A program made the position numbers and the translations under genes. This document shows positions 19,843-27,286 of a DNA stretch of 64,000 nt, one piece after another; position 1 is the stretch's first letter; each line of letters begins with the position of its first letter. Location: the NCBI GenBank assembly GCA_046350555.1, contig JAXMAF010000009.1, positions 1-64,000 of the forward strand, in the 5' to 3' direction. The notes under the pieces were generated by a model. That model was not told the DNA's origin. It made no database searches and saw nothing but the letters and a program-made list of their open reading frames with translations. This stretch comes from JAXMAF01 sp046350555. GTDB taxonomy: Bacteria > Planctomycetota > Phycisphaerae > Phycisphaerales > SM1A02.

Positions 19843-20877
19843 ATGAGAACGCGCGTTCCGGCATGCGTGGCGGTGGCGGCGATCGCCGCCTGCCTCGCGC
19901 TCTCCGCCTGCGTCGAGCGCAAGGAGAGGATCACCGTCCACGGCGACGGCACGATCGACCTGAGCGTGAGGCATTCGTCGACCGATGCCGAGGACCTGCT
20001 CCAGGGGGACGCCCTGCCCGACCTCGCCGCGGGGTGGGAGACGCAGCTTCGCGAGGAGCCCGAGGACGGCAAGACAAAGTACGTCTACGAGGCGACCGCC
20101 ACGACGGTGCTCGGACAGGCGCTGCCGTCGCGCTATGGCATGCCGCGCGACGCGTTCGAGGCGCAGTTCCTCCAGTTTCCGACGACGATCACGATGGAGC
20201 GCCGCAAGGACGGGACGTGGTACCACTTCCGCCGCGTCTACGAGCCGCGCCGGTGGGGCGAGCTCAAGGCGCTCAGCGAGTCGCCCGAGGCCAAGCGACT
20301 CCAGGAGGCGGGCGATCCCGGCGCCGAGCCCGACGCCGATCGCGTGGAGCAGTTCACGCGCGCCCTCGTCGATCTCCAGGCGGCGCGCCTGCTGCTCTTC
20401 GCCCGCGCCGCCCTGCTCGAGGTGGCGCCGCGCGTCCCGCAGGACGGTTGGCTGCGCGTGCGGGATTCCATGAAGCAGCTCGCGCAGGAGATCGACGCGC
20501 GGGCCGTCGTCGACGACCTCATGCACGCGACGCGCCTCGACGACGAGGGGAAGAAGGCCGCGGCGATCCAGAAGGCGCTCAAGCGCATCGAGGGCGCCGT
20601 CGCCGAGCGGCTTCAGCTCGCGGTGCGCACGGAGTGCGGATTCGGCGGCACCGAGCTGAGCGCCTTCACGCACGCGCTCGAGAAGCACCAGCGCGAAGGG
20701 GCGGTCACGGAGGATCTGGCGGACGACTCCTTCGAGATCGTCGTCGAGCTGCCCGGCGAGATCATGGGCAGCAACGCCGATTCGGCCGCCGGCGGGCGCG
20801 CGACGTGGCGCTTCAAGGGCGAGGATCTGATGGATCGCCCGCGCGAGCTGCTGGCGAGCTCGCGCGTCGGCGGATGA
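19843..20877 (+). CDS. Hypothetical lipoprotein downstream of MacB-like permease
   Basis: A 344-residue lipoprotein with a clear signal: MRTRV, hydrophobic core AVAAIAACLALSAC with the lipobox Cys at residue 24. The ribosome-binding site AAAGGAG precedes the ATG by the usual spacing. The mature part starts with RKERITVHGDGTIDLSVRHS, continues with beta-rich text (YHFRRVYEPRRW) and a central helical block, and ends EIVVELPGEIMGSNADSA followed by TWRFKGEDLMDRP. This looks like a beta-sandwich folded around helices and bound to the membrane. I do not recognise a named family. The tight spacing after the permease gene suggests a shared function. Confidence 0.65.
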   Translation: MRTRVPACVAVAAIAACLALSACVERKERITVHGDGTIDLSVRHSSTDAEDLLQGDALPDLAAGWETQLREEPEDGKTKYVYEATATTVLGQALPSRYGMPRDAFEAQFLQFPTTITMERRKDGTWYHFRRVYEPRRWGELKALSESPEAKRLQEAGDPGAEPDADRVEQFTRALVDLQAARLLLFARAALLEVAPRVPQDGWLRVRDSMKQLAQEIDARAVVDDLMHATRLDDEGKKAAAIQKALKRIEGAVAERLQLAVRTECGFGGTELSAFTHALEKHQREGAVTEDLADDSFEIVVELPGEIMGSNADSAAGGRATWRFKGEDLMDRPRELLASSRVGG

Positions 20878-20988
20878 CCAGTCGTCGATGGCCGGGACGC
20901 GAACGGGGCTCGAAGGACCGGGCGCCAAGCCGTGGGGATTCCGACGCCGGCGACAGATCGACCGAGGACCGATCGCGTCGTCCGCGGC

Positions 20989-21705
20989 TCATGCGCCCTT
21001 GCCGCGCGGGGGCGTCGGCTGTGCGCCGAGGCCGCCTGCGCGGACGCGCGGCGCCCTGAAGCGGCGCAGCCATGATGCGTTGGCCCGCGGCGGCGGCCCA
21101 CCCTTCTTGCGAAAGGCGAGGAACCAGCGAAGCCCCGCCCCGACGCCGACGATGAGCACCACGACGCCGACGATCCCGAGCCAGCGCGTGGCGGTGTCCT
21201 CGGTGCCGATCCCCTTGGCGACGAGGACGCCGGCGGTCAACTGGAGCAGCGTCGTGCAGATCGTCACGACGCTCTCGGTCAGCAGGTACTTCCAGACCGG
21301 CATGTGCAGCATCCCGGCCATGATGATCGCAGGCGTGCGGCTTCCGGGAACGAAGCGCGCCGTCACGATGAACCACGCGCCGCGGCGCTCGATCTGGTGC
21401 TTGGCCTGGAGCAGCCGTCGCGGGTGCGCGAACCGCTTGAACCATCGCTTGTGCAGCAGCGGCGTTCCGTAGTGGCGGCTGATGAAGAACCAGATCGCGT
21501 CCGAGCAGAGCACGCCGACGTACGCGCACAGCCACGTCAGCAGGAACGGCATCTGCTCGGGATGGAAGACCGTCAGCATCCCCGCCGGGATGAGGATGAT
21601 CTCCTCGCCCAGCGGCAGCAGCAGCAGGAGGAGGACGGCCAGCGGGCCAATGTCCAGGATGCGCTGCGAAACGTCGCCGAGATGCTGGAGGATCAGGTCG
21701 TGCAC
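20989..21705 (-). CDS. DedA/VTT-family membrane protein
   Basis: A 238-residue integral membrane protein of the DedA (SNARE-associated, VTT) family, linked with undecaprenyl-phosphate or lipid flipping across the inner membrane. Landmarks: PLGEEIILIPAGML with the conserved acidic pair (about residues 31-44), SDAIWFFISRHYG, RGAWFIVTARFVPGSRTPAIIMAG, which carries the conserved R and the xxGxR pattern, and a C-terminal helix WLGIVGVVVLIVGVGAGL. A basic, Pro/Arg-rich tail of about 35 residues follows. The gene is convergent with the lipoprotein gene and divergent from the glycerate kinase gene. Confidence 0.88.
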   Translation of the reverse strand: MHDLILQHLGDVSQRILDIGPLAVLLLLLLPLGEEIILIPAGMLTVFHPEQMPFLLTWLCAYVGVLCSDAIWFFISRHYGTPLLHKRWFKRFAHPRRLLQAKHQIERRGAWFIVTARFVPGSRTPAIIMAGMLHMPVWKYLLTESVVTICTTLLQLTAGVLVAKGIGTEDTATRWLGIVGVVVLIVGVGAGLRWFLAFRKKGGPPPRANASWLRRFRAPRVRAGGLGAQPTPPRGKGA

Positions 21706-21869
21706 GAATGAACCGGTAGTCTATGCAGCGCCGCATGCGCGGCCGTCGCGCGACGAGGCCCGCTTCGGCCGCTTCGTGGCTGCGTCGCCGCACGCTCGCC
21801 TCGGCGCCGAGCGCTTCGACGACGCGCCCGACGCGACGTGAGAACCAAAGCCCGCCCGAGCCGACACCG

Positions 21870-23174
21870 ATGCGCTCCTCACGCGAACCACCACCGCGAA
21901 CGGCGCCCGCCGACCGGCCCGCGCCACCCCGGCGCGTGCTGGTGGCGCCGGACAAGTTCAAGGGCACGATGTCGGCGCAGACGGCCGCCGAGGCGCTCGC
22001 GCGGGCAATCGCCGGCACCGCGTTGGACGGCGCGCCGGTGGAGATCGACCTCGCTCCGATCGCCGACGGCGGCGAGGGTTCGCTCGAGGTGCTCGCGGGG
22101 CCGCTCCATCTCGAGCGCCGCGTCGCGCGCGTGCACGGGCCGCTGGGCGAAGCCGTGGACGCGGAATGGGGCCTCGACCCGTCGAGCGGCCTCGCCGTCG
22201 TCGAGCTCTCCCAGGCCGCGGGACTCTGGCGTGCGCCGCCCGATCGGCGCAATCCGACCGCGACGACGACGGTGGGCGCGGGCGAGCTGATCGCGATCGC
22301 CCGCGATGCCGGCGCCGTGCGCGTCCTCGTCGCGCTTGGGGGAAGCGCCACGTGCGACGCCGGCCTTGGACTCGCGGTGCAGCTCGGCGTGCGGTTCCTC
22401 GACGCCGCGGGCCGGACGCTGGCGGCGCCGCTCGCCGCCGACGACGGGCCGCAAGGCGCGCTGCGGCTGGCGCCGCGCGAGCTCGGGCCGCGCGTGGTGT
22501 CGGTCGAGGCGCCGCGCCTGCCGTTCGCCATCGAAGCGCTCTGCGACGTCGGGAATCCGCTCGTCGGCCCGCGCGGCGCGGCGATGGCCTTTGCGCCGCA
22601 GAAGGGCGCCACGCCCGATGACGTCGAGTTCCTCGAGCGCATGCTCGCCGGCCTCGCCCGCTGCCTCGTCGACGGCCGGGACGTGGCGCCGCTGGCGTCG
22701 GCGCGCGGCGCCGGGGCCGCGGGCGGCGTCGGGTTCGGACTCGCCGCGTGGTGCGACGCGGCGCTGCGCGACGGCGCCGCGACGATCTTCGAGCTCCTCG
22801 ACCTTCCACGACGCGTGCGCAGCGCGGACCTGATCGTCACCGGCGAGGGAAGGCTCGACGCGACCTCGTTCGAGGGAAAGGCCGTGGGTCGCCTGGCCGC
22901 GCTGGCTGCGGCACCCGGCGCGGTGAAGACCGATGCGCGCGGCGCCCGGCCCGTCGTCGCCATCGTCGGATCGATCGATCCGCAGCTCGCTCGCGCGGCC
23001 CGCGCGGCGCTCGTGGGCCCGGGACGTCCGTTCGCCCAGCTCGTGTCGATCGAGGAGTCCGTCGGCCCCGAGCTCGCGTTCCGCGACCCTCCCGCCGCGC
23101 TCGAGGCCACCGTGCGCCGAGCACTCACCCACCCCTACCCTTCGCTCCCCCGAAACCCGATCCCCGATGACTGA
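21870..23174 (+). CDS. Glycerate 2-kinase (GarK/GlxK family)
   Basis: A 434-residue kinase that phosphorylates D-glycerate, feeding glycolysis. The family start VLVAPDKFKGTMSAQTAAEA is at about residues 24-43, followed by LAPIADGGEGSLEVL, LGGSATCDAGLGLAVQLGVR, CDVGNPLVGPRGAA with FAPQKGA, GAAGGVGFGLAAW and DLIVTGEGRLDATSFEGKAVG. All are hallmark motifs. The length is slightly above the family norm because of a Pro/Arg-rich N-terminal leader of about 20 residues, so a start nearer VLVAPD is possible. The stop codon falls in the first unit of a heptamer repeat array that fills the space before the YceI gene. Confidence 0.93.
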   Translation: MRSSREPPPRTAPADRPAPPRRVLVAPDKFKGTMSAQTAAEALARAIAGTALDGAPVEIDLAPIADGGEGSLEVLAGPLHLERRVARVHGPLGEAVDAEWGLDPSSGLAVVELSQAAGLWRAPPDRRNPTATTTVGAGELIAIARDAGAVRVLVALGGSATCDAGLGLAVQLGVRFLDAAGRTLAAPLAADDGPQGALRLAPRELGPRVVSVEAPRLPFAIEALCDVGNPLVGPRGAAMAFAPQKGATPDDVEFLERMLAGLARCLVDGRDVAPLASARGAGAAGGVGFGLAAWCDAALRDGAATIFELLDLPRRVRSADLIVTGEGRLDATSFEGKAVGRLAALAAAPGAVKTDARGARPVVAIVGSIDPQLARAARAALVGPGRPFAQLVSIEESVGPELAFRDPPAALEATVRRALTHPYPSLPRNPIPDD

Positions 23175-23244
23175 ACTCGGATCACTGAACTCAGATCGCC
23201 GTAATCACTGAACTCAGATCGCCGAACTCGAATCGCCGATCGCC
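23170..23244. repeat. Heptamer-based intergenic microrepeat
   Basis: Alternating seven-base units of the types ACTGAAC and TCAGATC (with variants TCGGATC, GCCGAAC, TCGAATC, GCCGATC) run for about 75 bases. The first unit contains the TGA stop of the glycerate kinase gene. One unit is nine bases long, which breaks the phase once. No coding sense is visible. Confidence 0.7.
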
Positions 23245-23285
23245 ACCCGTTCGTCCCCCCGCCCCCATTTCCCAACCCCGCCACC

Positions 23286-24011
23286 ATGCTGACCCTCGCC
23301 TCGTCGTTGCTTCTCTCCGCGACCGCCCTGCTCGCGCCGGCTCCACAGACGTCCACGCCACCGGCCACACCCCCGGCGCGCCCCGCGGCGCCGGCGGCCA
23401 CGGCGCCGGCGACGCCCCCAGCCTCGCCTCAGCCGACGGCCCCCGTTCCGGGCGAGCGCCTGACGTTCGACTTCAAGGATCCGAAGGGCGTCAACGGCTT
23501 CGTCTTCATGCTCGACTCGATCCTCGAACCGATCGTCGGCAGCGGGACCGGCCTCTCGGGAACGGTGGAGTTCGATCCGACGAACCCGCTCAGCGCCACC
23601 GGCATGATCAAGGCCGAGGCGAAGGGGCTGAAGACCACGAACGAGCGGATGGCGTCCGTGCTCCAGGGCGCCGACTGGCTCGACGTGGCGACGTATCCGT
23701 CCATCGACGTGAAGCTCGTGAAGATCGCGAGCGCCGAGGCGGTCGCCGAGAACACCGTGCAGACGCAGGCGAACGTCGAGGTGACGATCAAGGGCAAGAC
23801 CGTTCCGATGATCGTGCCGGTGAAGGCGACGTTCCTTCCGGGCCGGCTTGGCGACCGCGTGATGGGCGCGAAGGGCGACCTCCTGGTGCTGCGATCGCAG
23901 TTCGCCGTGAAGCGAAGCGTCTTCGGCATCAAGCCGGACCAGGGCACCGACATCGTCGCCGACGACATCCAGATCATGGTCGCGGTCGTCGGCGTGCGCA
24001 AGACCGGTTGA
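23286..24011 (+). CDS. Exported YceI-family lipid-binding-like protein
   Basis: A 241-residue exported protein. A signal peptide (LTLASSLLLSATALLAPA) is followed by a Pro/Ala/Thr linker to about residue 55 and a YceI lipocalin-like domain. Visible family features are SGTVEFDPTNPLSATGMIKA, NERMASVLQGADWLDVATYP, VTIKGKTVPMIVPVKATFLP and the C-terminal FAVKRSVFGIKPDQGTDIV. YceI domains bind polyprenyl-type lipids in the periplasm (family knowledge). The gene stands alone, followed by the convergent FMN reductase gene. Confidence 0.87.
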   Translation: MLTLASSLLLSATALLAPAPQTSTPPATPPARPAAPAATAPATPPASPQPTAPVPGERLTFDFKDPKGVNGFVFMLDSILEPIVGSGTGLSGTVEFDPTNPLSATGMIKAEAKGLKTTNERMASVLQGADWLDVATYPSIDVKLVKIASAEAVAENTVQTQANVEVTIKGKTVPMIVPVKATFLPGRLGDRVMGAKGDLLVLRSQFAVKRSVFGIKPDQGTDIVADDIQIMVAVVGVRKTG

Positions 24012-24055
24012 TCCACCGCGGCGGCGCGCCCCGGCGCACGGGCATCGGACCGGCC

Positions 24056-24652
24056 TCAACGCTCGACGGTCGCCCGATGCGCGGCGACGGTCTTCACGAG
24101 CCGCGCGCCCACCGCCTCGACCGCGGCCGCCAGCTTCGCGTCCTTGAGCATGCCGTGGGCGTCGAACGCCTCGTGCGCGCGCGGGACGGCGACCATGAAG
24201 GGGGCGGGCAGCACCACCACCATGATGTCGGACAGCACGTCGCGCATGTGGCGCAGTCCGCGCAGGCCGCCGAGCCCGCCGGGCGAGGCGGAGACCAGCG
24301 CGGCGACCTTGCCGACGAAGGCGGCGAGTCCCGCCTCGTTCGGCGCGGCGCGGCTCACCCAGTCGATCGTGTTCTTCATGAGCGGGGCGATCGAGCTGTT
24401 GTACTCCGGGCATGCCAGCAGCAGCCCGTCGTGCTCCATGAAGACGGCCTTCAGCCGCCTGGCGTTCTCGGGGAGGCCGTTCGACGCCTCGTGGTCGCCG
24501 TGGTAGATCGGAAGCGGATAGTCGGCCAGCGAGAGCTCGGTCACCTCTCCTCCGGCGGCACGGGCGCCCTTCACGGCCGTCCTGAGCAGCATGGCGTTGA
24601 ACGAGCCGGTGCGCAAGGAACCGGAGAAGGCGAGGATGCGTGGTGCGGACAT
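24056..24652 (-). CDS. NADPH-dependent FMN reductase
   Basis: A 198-residue flavodoxin-fold reductase. The FMN-phosphate loop FSGSLRTGSFNAML is at residues 9-22, LPIYHGDHE near 47-55, and the family signature LLACPEYNSSIAPLMKNTID near 76-95 with SASPGGLGGLRGL after it. Such enzymes reduce FMN, quinones or azo compounds using NADPH. ATG 24652 is preferred over the upstream in-frame ATG at 24718, which would add a basic leader. It is divergent from prfB with a gap of only 64 bases, so the promoters overlap. Confidence 0.9.
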   Translation of the reverse strand: MSAPRILAFSGSLRTGSFNAMLLRTAVKGARAAGGEVTELSLADYPLPIYHGDHEASNGLPENARRLKAVFMEHDGLLLACPEYNSSIAPLMKNTIDWVSRAAPNEAGLAAFVGKVAALVSASPGGLGGLRGLRHMRDVLSDIMVVVLPAPFMVAVPRAHEAFDAHGMLKDAKLAAAVEAVGARLVKTVAAHRATVER

Positions 24653-24703
24653 GGCCGAAAGGTAGCCGCGATGGCGATGCGCCGCCGATCGCCGCGGATT
24701 CCG

Positions 24704-24709
24704 TATACT
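24704..24709 (+). promoter_or_regulatory. Possible -10 box of prfB
   Basis: TATACT stands eight bases before the prfB ATG. If used, the message would start at or just before the start codon, so it would be nearly leaderless. No convincing -35 box is seen. Weak evidence. Confidence 0.25.
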
Positions 24710-24716
24710 CCGCACC

Positions 24717-25839
24717 ATGCACTTCGACTCGCACGTTGCCGTGATCGCAGACCTCGAGGCGCGGATCTCAACGATCCGCGACTCCCTTTAACTACGACAC
24801 CAAGATTCGCGAGCGCAGCGAATTGCAGGAGCAGATGAACTCCGCGGAGTTCTGGAGCAGCCCCCAGAAGGCCCAGCAGGTCATCGAGAAGTTCAAGCTG
24901 CTCAAGGCCCAGACCGAGCCGCTCGAGTCGGCGATGCGCGACTTCGACGACGCGAAGGTCGGCGTCGAGCTGGCGAAGGAATCGAACGACCGCGAGCTGC
25001 TCGCCGAGGCCGACCAGAAGCTCCACGATCTCGTCGGACGCATGGAGCAGGTGGAGCTCCAGACGCTTCTCTCGGGCAAGCACGACCATCGCAACTGCTT
25101 CGTCACGCTCCGCGCGAGCGACGGCGGCACCGAGGCCGAGGACTGGGCCGAGATGCTGGCACGCATGTACTTCCACTACTGGGAGGCGATGGGCTGGAAG
25201 GTCGAGGAGATCAGCCGTTCGCCGGGCGTCGAAGTGGGCATCTCCGAGGCCACGTATCACATCAAGGGCCCCTACGCCTTCGGCTACATGAGCTGCGAGC
25301 GCGGCACGCACCGGTTGGCGCGGGTGAGCCCGTTCAATGCGCAGGGCAAGCGGCAGACGAGCTTCGCGACCGTCGACGTGACACCGGAGTTCGAGGAGAC
25401 GAAGGTCGAGATTCCAGACAAGGACCTCGAGGTCACGCCGTTCGTGCGCGCCAGCGGCCCGGGCGGGCAGAACGTCAACAAGGTCGCCTCCGCCATCCGG
25501 CTCGTGCACATTCCCACCGGAATCATGGTCGTCGCCAGCACGTACCGCGATCAGCCGCAGAACCGCAAGCAGGCGATGTCGGTGCTGATGGCGAAGCTCG
25601 AGCAGATCGAGGAGGAGCGGCGCCAGCGCGAGCTTGACGCGGCCAGCGGCGGCCGGATGACCGTCGACAAGGAAGGCTGGGGGACGCAGATCCGCTCGTA
25701 CGTGATCTACGACAACCGCGTGAAGGACATCCGGACCGGCTACGAGGTGATGAACCCGACGTGGGTGCTCAACGGACACATCGAGGGCTTCATCGACGCC
25801 GAGCTGAAGCGGAAGAGGGCCGAGCGCGAGCGTCGATAG
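24717..25839 (+). CDS. prfB: Peptide chain release factor 2, with +1 frameshift at CTT-TAA-C
   Basis: The first 24 codons (MHFDSHVAVIADLEARIS...) end at CTT TAA (24786-24791). Skipping one T gives AAC TAC GAC and continues in the +1 frame for the rest of the protein. This is where prfB genes carry their autoregulatory frameshift. The long part is a full RF2: the anticodon-like SPF motif appears as RVSPFNAQGK, the catalytic GGQ as ASGPGGQNVNKVAS, and the C-terminal helix follows. RF2 terminates at UGA and UAA. The usual shift stop is UGA; here it is UAA, and the usual purine-rich Shine-Dalgarno-like stimulator just upstream is absent. A sequencing insertion of one T in the CTTT run is the main alternative. 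Confidence 0.93.
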
Positions 25840-25879
25840 CGCGAGCGCGGGGAGCGGAAGCGTCGCGAGGGGAATCAGG

Positions 25880-25896
25880 AAGCCGCCTTCGGCGGC
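25880..25896 (+). terminator. Hairpin downstream of prfB
   Basis: GCCGCC-TTC-GGCGGC style stem about 40 bases after the prfB stop, without a T-run. Plausible weak terminator in an otherwise empty 234-base gap, which also holds a heptamer array. Confidence 0.3.
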
Positions 25897-25994
25897 GGAC
25901 TTGCGGGCCATTGGGCGCACGACGCGCGCGCACGTGGGACATCGACGCTGGTGTCGCATCCCTGCGTGGGCCCTCGTGGTCGGACGGAGTCCCC

Positions 25995-26032
25995 GACTCC
26001 TGATTCCTGATTCCTGACTCCTCATTCCTGAC
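25995..26032. repeat. Heptamer array (GATTCCT type)
   Basis: Five consecutive seven-base units: GACTCCT, GATTCCT, GATTCCT, GACTCCT, CATTCCT, then GAC. It lies between prfB and the YpfJ-type peptidase gene, about 40 bases before the latter's start. Confidence 0.75.
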
Positions 26033-26073
26033 CTCCGCTCGCTCGCGGTACCATCGTCGCGGAGGTCTCCCCC

Positions 26074-26937
26074 ATGCGCTGGCAAGGCTCACGCCAAAGC
26101 ACGAACGTCGAGGATCGTCGCCGCATGTCGCCGGGGTTGGCGGTCGGTGGCGGGCTCGGGACGCTGATCATCATCGTGCTTGCGCTGCTGCTCGGCGGCG
26201 ATCCGCGGGCGCTGCTGAGCCAGCTCGGCAATGCGACGCAGAACACGCAGGTCGGCGGACAGGTCGGCGGCGGCGGTCCGGCCGATCCCGCCCAGGAGCA
26301 GATGAAGGAGTTCGTCGCGAGCGTGCTGGCGAGCACCGAGGATGTCTGGAGCGAACTCTTCCGCGCGCAGGGCAAGGCGTACCGCGACCCCACGCTCGTC
26401 CTCTTCACCAGCCGCGTGAACTCCGCCTGCGGCAACGCGACCGCTGCGGTCGGTCCGTTCTACTGCCCGGGCGACAGCAAGGTCTATCTCGACCTCGGAT
26501 TCTTCAGTGAGCTCGACCAGCGCTTCGGGGCGCCGGGCGACTTCGCGCAGGCGTATGTGGTCGCGCACGAGATCGGACACCATGTGCAGAACCTCCTCGG
26601 CATCAGCGACCAGGTCGACTCGATGCGCAGGCGGATGAGCGAGGCGGAGTTCAACAAGCTCTCCGTCCGGCTCGAGCTCCAGGCCGACTTCTTCGCCGGC
26701 GTCTGGGCGCACCACGCGCAGAAGGCGAGGAAGTGGCTCGAGCCGGGCGACCTCGAGGAGGCGCTCAACGCCGCGACCGCCATCGGCGACGACACGCTCC
26801 AGAGGCAGGGCCGGGGCTACGTGGTGCCCGATTCGTTCACGCACGGCTCGTCGGCACAGCGACTTCGCTGGTTCAAGAAGGGGTTCGACACGGGCGACAT
26901 GCGCGCAGGGGACACGTTCAGCGCGACGGAGCTGTGA
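26074..26937 (+). CDS. ypfJ: YpfJ-family neutral zinc metallopeptidase
   Basis: A 287-residue membrane-anchored protein. It begins MRWQGSRQSTNVEDRR, the conserved N-terminal signature of the family, then one transmembrane helix (LGTLIIIVLALLLGG, about residues 28-43), a Gln/Gly-rich linker, and the putative peptidase domain (PF04228). Motifs: CGNATAAVGPFYCPGDSKVY, and the zinc-binding VVAHEIGHHVQNLLGI near residue 165 with a downstream acidic ligand in LELQADFFAGVWAH. Activity for this family is inferred from HExxH. A GGAGG ribosome-binding site precedes the ATG. Its stop overlaps the GTG of a TA antitoxin remnant. Confidence 0.93.
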   Translation: MRWQGSRQSTNVEDRRRMSPGLAVGGGLGTLIIIVLALLLGGDPRALLSQLGNATQNTQVGGQVGGGGPADPAQEQMKEFVASVLASTEDVWSELFRAQGKAYRDPTLVLFTSRVNSACGNATAAVGPFYCPGDSKVYLDLGFFSELDQRFGAPGDFAQAYVVAHEIGHHVQNLLGISDQVDSMRRRMSEAEFNKLSVRLELQADFFAGVWAHHAQKARKWLEPGDLEEALNAATAIGDDTLQRQGRGYVVPDSFTHGSSAQRLRWFKKGFDTGDMRAGDTFSATEL

Positions 26938-27164
26938 CACGACAGGGAATCTCCCTTGCCGAGCTCTGTCGCCGCGCGCTGGCCGGCGCGATCGCCTCGG
27001 AGCCGACCGACAAACCTTGGATGAAGCACGCCGGGATGTTCGAGGGGCGGCCCGACGACAGCACCTCGGTCGATGAGGTGGTCTACGGGCGCGAGCGGCC
27101 ATTACCCTCCGGACCAGCCGGACCAGCCCGACCGGCCCCGTCTTTCTCGACAGCGGCATCCTGA
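26934..27164 (+). pseudogene. Antitoxin remnant of a VapBC-like pair
   Basis: An open frame from GTG 26934, overlapping the ypfJ stop, reads TRQGISLAELCRRALAGAIA then DKPWMKHAGMFEGRPDDS and VDEVVYGRERP. The second half is the usual toxin-neutralising tail of VapB-type antitoxins that pair with PIN toxins. The first half looks like the end of a ribbon-helix-helix region whose N-terminal strand is missing, so DNA binding is probably lost. It then runs into a Pro/Gly-rich extension instead of stopping near YGRERP. Read with the PIN fragment that follows, this is a decayed toxin-antitoxin locus. Confidence 0.5.
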
Positions 27165-27283
27165 TCGCCTTCCGGGAGCGGCGCGACCAATGGCACGCCC
27201 ACGCCGTGGCGCTCTTCGGAACGGGGCGGAGCCGCTGGCGCACCTCGTGCCTGGTGATCGCCGAGACCTACACGCGGGCATGA
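27140..27283 (+). pseudogene. PIN-domain toxin fragment (VapC-like)
   Basis: An in-frame stretch reads VFLDSGILIAFRERRDQWHA then WRTSCLVIAETYTRA and TGA at 27281. This matches the first half of a PIN ribonuclease: the first acidic residue (FLDSG) and the second (IAET) are both there, but the C-terminal half with the third and fourth acidic residues is absent. No start codon is visible in the expected place; the upstream part is a GGACCAGCC-like repeat. The stop lies three bases from the stop of the convergent methyltransferase gene. Not expected to encode an active toxin. Confidence 0.5.
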
Positions 27284-27286
27284 GCC

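Noticed and set aside
25850..25965. A minus-strand stretch reading MRHQRRCPTCARVV, like the start of a YacG zinc-binding protein
   Set aside because: Only one CxxC is present; the second Cys pair and the RLIDLG motif of YacG are absent in all frames, so it is probably chance or a tiny remnant.
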